Of a stretch of 20,642 nt of DNA, positions 19,178 through 20,642 are shown one piece after another. The position numbers and the translations under genes were made by a program. Each line of letters begins with the position of its first letter. Positions within the stretch are counted from its first letter, which is position 1. Below the pieces are notes generated by a model that was not told the DNA's origin, searched no databases, and was given only the letters and a program-made list of their open reading frames with translations. The stretch comes from Ophiothrix spiculata (lineage: Eukaryota > Echinodermata > Ophiuroidea > Amphilepidida > Ophiotrichidae): the NCBI GenBank assembly GCA_000969725.1, contig JXSR01S073591.1. One strand, 5' to 3'.

Positions 19178-20218
19178 ATGGACAGATTCTGTAAACTAGG
19201 TCGATGGAAAGCCAAATTGCAAGAAACATTTCAGCAAGTCAAGGAAACGATTAACAAATTCGCCACTCCTTTCTGTCCCACACCACACAAAGTTGTAAGC
19301 AAAATTGGTAACAGTGTGATTGTAGAATCTCCTGAGGGGGTTCAATACTTGAGGAATACTACCCATGTGAGAAAATATGTCACAAATCAGAATGATGGTG
19401 AGCCTGTGCTACATGATACAAGCCCCAAAAGCAGTCATTATACACCTGCAGTGAACAATGTAGTGACACACCCACCTGAGACTTTGAACAGTAGAACTAT
19501 ACCCGCAGTGAACGATATGACACACCCACCTGTGGCTATGAGCAATCATTATATACCTGCAGTGAACAATGTAGTGACACACCCACCTGAGACTTTAAAC
19601 AGTAGAACTATACCAGCAGTGAACAATATGACACACCCACCTGTGGCTATGAGCAGTCATTATATACCTGCAGTGAACAATGTAATGACACACCCATCTG
19701 AGACTTTGAACAGTAGAACTATACCCGCAGTGAACGATATGACACACCCACCTGTGGCTATGAGCAATCATTATATACCTGCAGTGAACAATGTAGTGAC
19801 ACACCCATCTGAGACCTTGAACAGTAGAACTATACCCGCAGTGAACGATATGACACACCCACCTGTGGCTATGAGCAATCATTATATACCTGCAGTGAAC
19901 AATGTAGTGACACACCCATCTGAGACCTTGAACAGTAGAACTATACCCGCAGTGAACGATATGACACACCCACCTGTGGCTATGAGCAGTCATTATATAC
20001 CTGCAGTGAACAATGTAGTGACACACCCACCTGAGACTTTGAACAGTAAAACTATACCCACAGTGAGCAATATTGAAGAGATAATTGCAAACACAACAGA
20101 TATTGGGCTTCGTGGCAGGAGTGTTTTACACAGTTGGTTACAAAGCAATTACCAAGTGACAGTCAGATTCTGCGTTGGCAAGGCAGGCATTTCTTCAAAT
20201 AACTCAAAACCCTGGTAA
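19178..20218 (+). CDS. Chimeric open frame: gypsy integrase tail + 37-aa repeats + partial death domain
   Basis: This is the longest clean frame in the window, 346 codons from an ATG at 19178. Residues 1-70 (FCKLGRWKAKLQETFQQ to NTTHVRKYV) match the gypsy integrase C-terminal domain, which binds DNA in the family. Residues 87-300 are a proline-, threonine- and asparagine-rich array of a 37-residue unit, about 5.6 copies, with no predicted catalytic role. Residues 301-325 (EEIIANTTDIGL, then RSVLHSWLQS) are the middle of a death domain, cut off after its tryptophan helix. The final 20 codons are gag sequence read in the wrong frame. No signal peptide or membrane segment is seen. It may simply be a repeat kept open by its period being a multiple of three; whether it is translated is unknown. 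Confidence 0.5.
   Translation: MDRFCKLGRWKAKLQETFQQVKETINKFATPFCPTPHKVVSKIGNSVIVESPEGVQYLRNTTHVRKYVTNQNDGEPVLHDTSPKSSHYTPAVNNVVTHPPETLNSRTIPAVNDMTHPPVAMSNHYIPAVNNVVTHPPETLNSRTIPAVNNMTHPPVAMSSHYIPAVNNVMTHPSETLNSRTIPAVNDMTHPPVAMSNHYIPAVNNVVTHPSETLNSRTIPAVNDMTHPPVAMSNHYIPAVNNVVTHPSETLNSRTIPAVNDMTHPPVAMSSHYIPAVNNVVTHPPETLNSKTIPTVSNIEEIIANTTDIGLRGRSVLHSWLQSNYQVTVRFCVGKAGISSNNSKPW
19436..20076 (+). repeat. 111-bp coding minisatellite, array 2
   Basis: The codon pair for HY starts units at 19436, 19547, 19658, 19769, 19880 and 19991, exactly 111 bases apart. Each unit is made of two related half-units, IPAVNNVVTHPPETLNSR and TIPAVNDMTHPPVAMSN, of about 57 and 54 bases. By eye the copies differ at only a few positions (for example cacct against catct), so the array expanded recently. 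The sixth unit ends early and passes into death-domain copy F. Confidence 0.95.
20077..20147 (+). pseudogene. Death-domain fragment, copy F
   Basis: It reads EEIIANTTDIGLRGRSVLHS then WLQS, covering helices 3-4 only. Against copy B it lacks six bases (agggca) at the minisatellite joint. At about 20147 it switches into gag sequence, at aattaccaag, the same gag position found at 18855 in relic 2. Confidence 0.65.
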
Positions 20219-20246
20219 AACTATGCAACAATTTGTAACAAGACTT
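20148..20246 (+). pseudogene. Ty3/gypsy gag fragment, copy 3
   Basis: About 100 bases of the same gag: AFLQITQNPGKTMQQFVTRL can be followed here in one frame. Against relic 2 it lacks 29 bases between cagtca and gattctgc. It is cut at gacttag (about 20246), the end of the QQFVTRLR region. Confidence 0.7.
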
Positions 20247-20478
20247 AGAGAAGGAAATGAGAGATCAGATCAGCCAATGGAATCGAGTGCAAATCCAAGA
20301 TTTCCTAGTTAATCGAAATATCGATTGGAGATTTAACCCCAGGGGGCTGCAATTGGAGCTGCGAGTATGGGAGCGCAATATTAGAATGGTCAGAAAAGTA
20401 TTGTTAGCAATCACGCAAGAACAGCAACTGACTGACAAAAGCATGAGCACATATTTGTGCAAAGTAGAGTTTCTGTGA
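20247..20478 (+). pseudogene. BEL/Pao integrase C-terminal fragment
   Basis: The frame reads IDWRFNPRG, then VWERNIRMVRKVLLAI and LTDKSMSTYLCKVEF before a stop at 20476-20478. BEL/Pao integrases have W.FNPP...GGVWER.IR.VR and a TL.CE.E element at this place, so it is the end of the catalytic core and the linker after it. Here the glycines before VWER are replaced. It joins gag copy 3 with no spacer. Confidence 0.75.
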
Positions 20479-20642
20479 TTACAAAAATATCAACATCGTT
20501 CTCCAGCAGATAATCATAAACAGTTGTACTCTAATTGTTACCAATTGAGCGTGCGTTCCACAAATGAATGTCAATGTACTTTTTGTTTTCACATTTAATT
20601 TGCACAAGGTTGTCAAGATTAATTTCACGATTTGAACCATTA
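20479..20642. other. Terminal non-coding stretch
   Basis: AT-rich sequence with no gene or repeat that I can support. Confidence 0.4.

Noticed and set aside
19595-20026. 143-codon open frame on the minus strand over the minisatellite
   Set aside because: It is the antisense reading of the same tandem repeat, kept open by its period; a similar shadow lies at 17060-17377.
19436-20076. Regular repeats that could look like a CRISPR array
   Set aside because: There are no unique spacers between short repeats; the whole 111-base unit is repeated and coding, and the window is from an animal.
1-20642. Bacterial or phage defence system
   Set aside because: The tyrosine recombinase, reverse transcriptase and death domains belong to animal families here, and there are no operons or ribosome-binding sites.

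Overview
The window is eukaryotic, from an animal, most plausibly a marine invertebrate (cnidarian, sponge, hemichordate, echinoderm and mollusc all remain possible). The evidence is a dense mixture of animal transposable elements: BEL/Pao and Ty3/gypsy retrotransposons, a hAT-like transposase, a Crypton-type tyrosine recombinase and several kinds of MITE. There are also death-domain exons of the kind that is abundant in invertebrate innate-immunity genes. I see no bacterial gene layout, operon, tRNA, rRNA or CRISPR array. Almost every protein-coding stretch is broken by stops, frameshifts or later insertions, so this is an accessory, repeat-driven region and not a conserved gene block.

Left part (1-5100): a BEL/Pao integrase fragment (200-559), then a long decayed BED-finger/hAT-like transposase (840-3575). 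The transposase is interrupted by a 272-bp MITE with 41-bp inverted ends. Next come a piggyBac-type MITE with TTAA target duplications (3596-3830) and a PIF/Harbinger-type MITE with TAA duplications (4326-4753).

Middle (5100-12000): a Crypton/DUF3504-like tyrosine recombinase gene (5180-6908) has one frameshift and a hAT-type MITE sitting in its C-terminal tail. A BEL/Pao pol relic follows (reverse transcriptase remnant, RNase H, integrase start; 7141-9150). Then come a repeat-built element holding a perfect 40-bp palindrome (9546-9905) and a broken gene of an unnamed, probably transposase-like coiled-coil family (9917-11930).

Right part (12000-20642): fold-back repeats, an RFX X-box-like site, a BEL gag-protease relic (13218-14430), then the most unusual stretch. 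Six whole or partial death-domain copies lie among two copies of a chimeric unit. The unit is made of a Ty3/gypsy gag piece, the gypsy integrase C-terminus, a 111-bp coding minisatellite and a death-domain piece. In the second copy the integrase tail, about 5.6 minisatellite units and the start of a death domain form one open frame of 346 codons (19178-20218). The last stretch is a third gag piece joined to a BEL integrase C-terminus.

How the parts fit: no working pathway is visible. The best reading is a nursery of chimeras, in which retrotransposon sequence, a minisatellite and an immune-type death domain were fused once and then duplicated. All family assignments come from reading motifs by eye; no database search was run.
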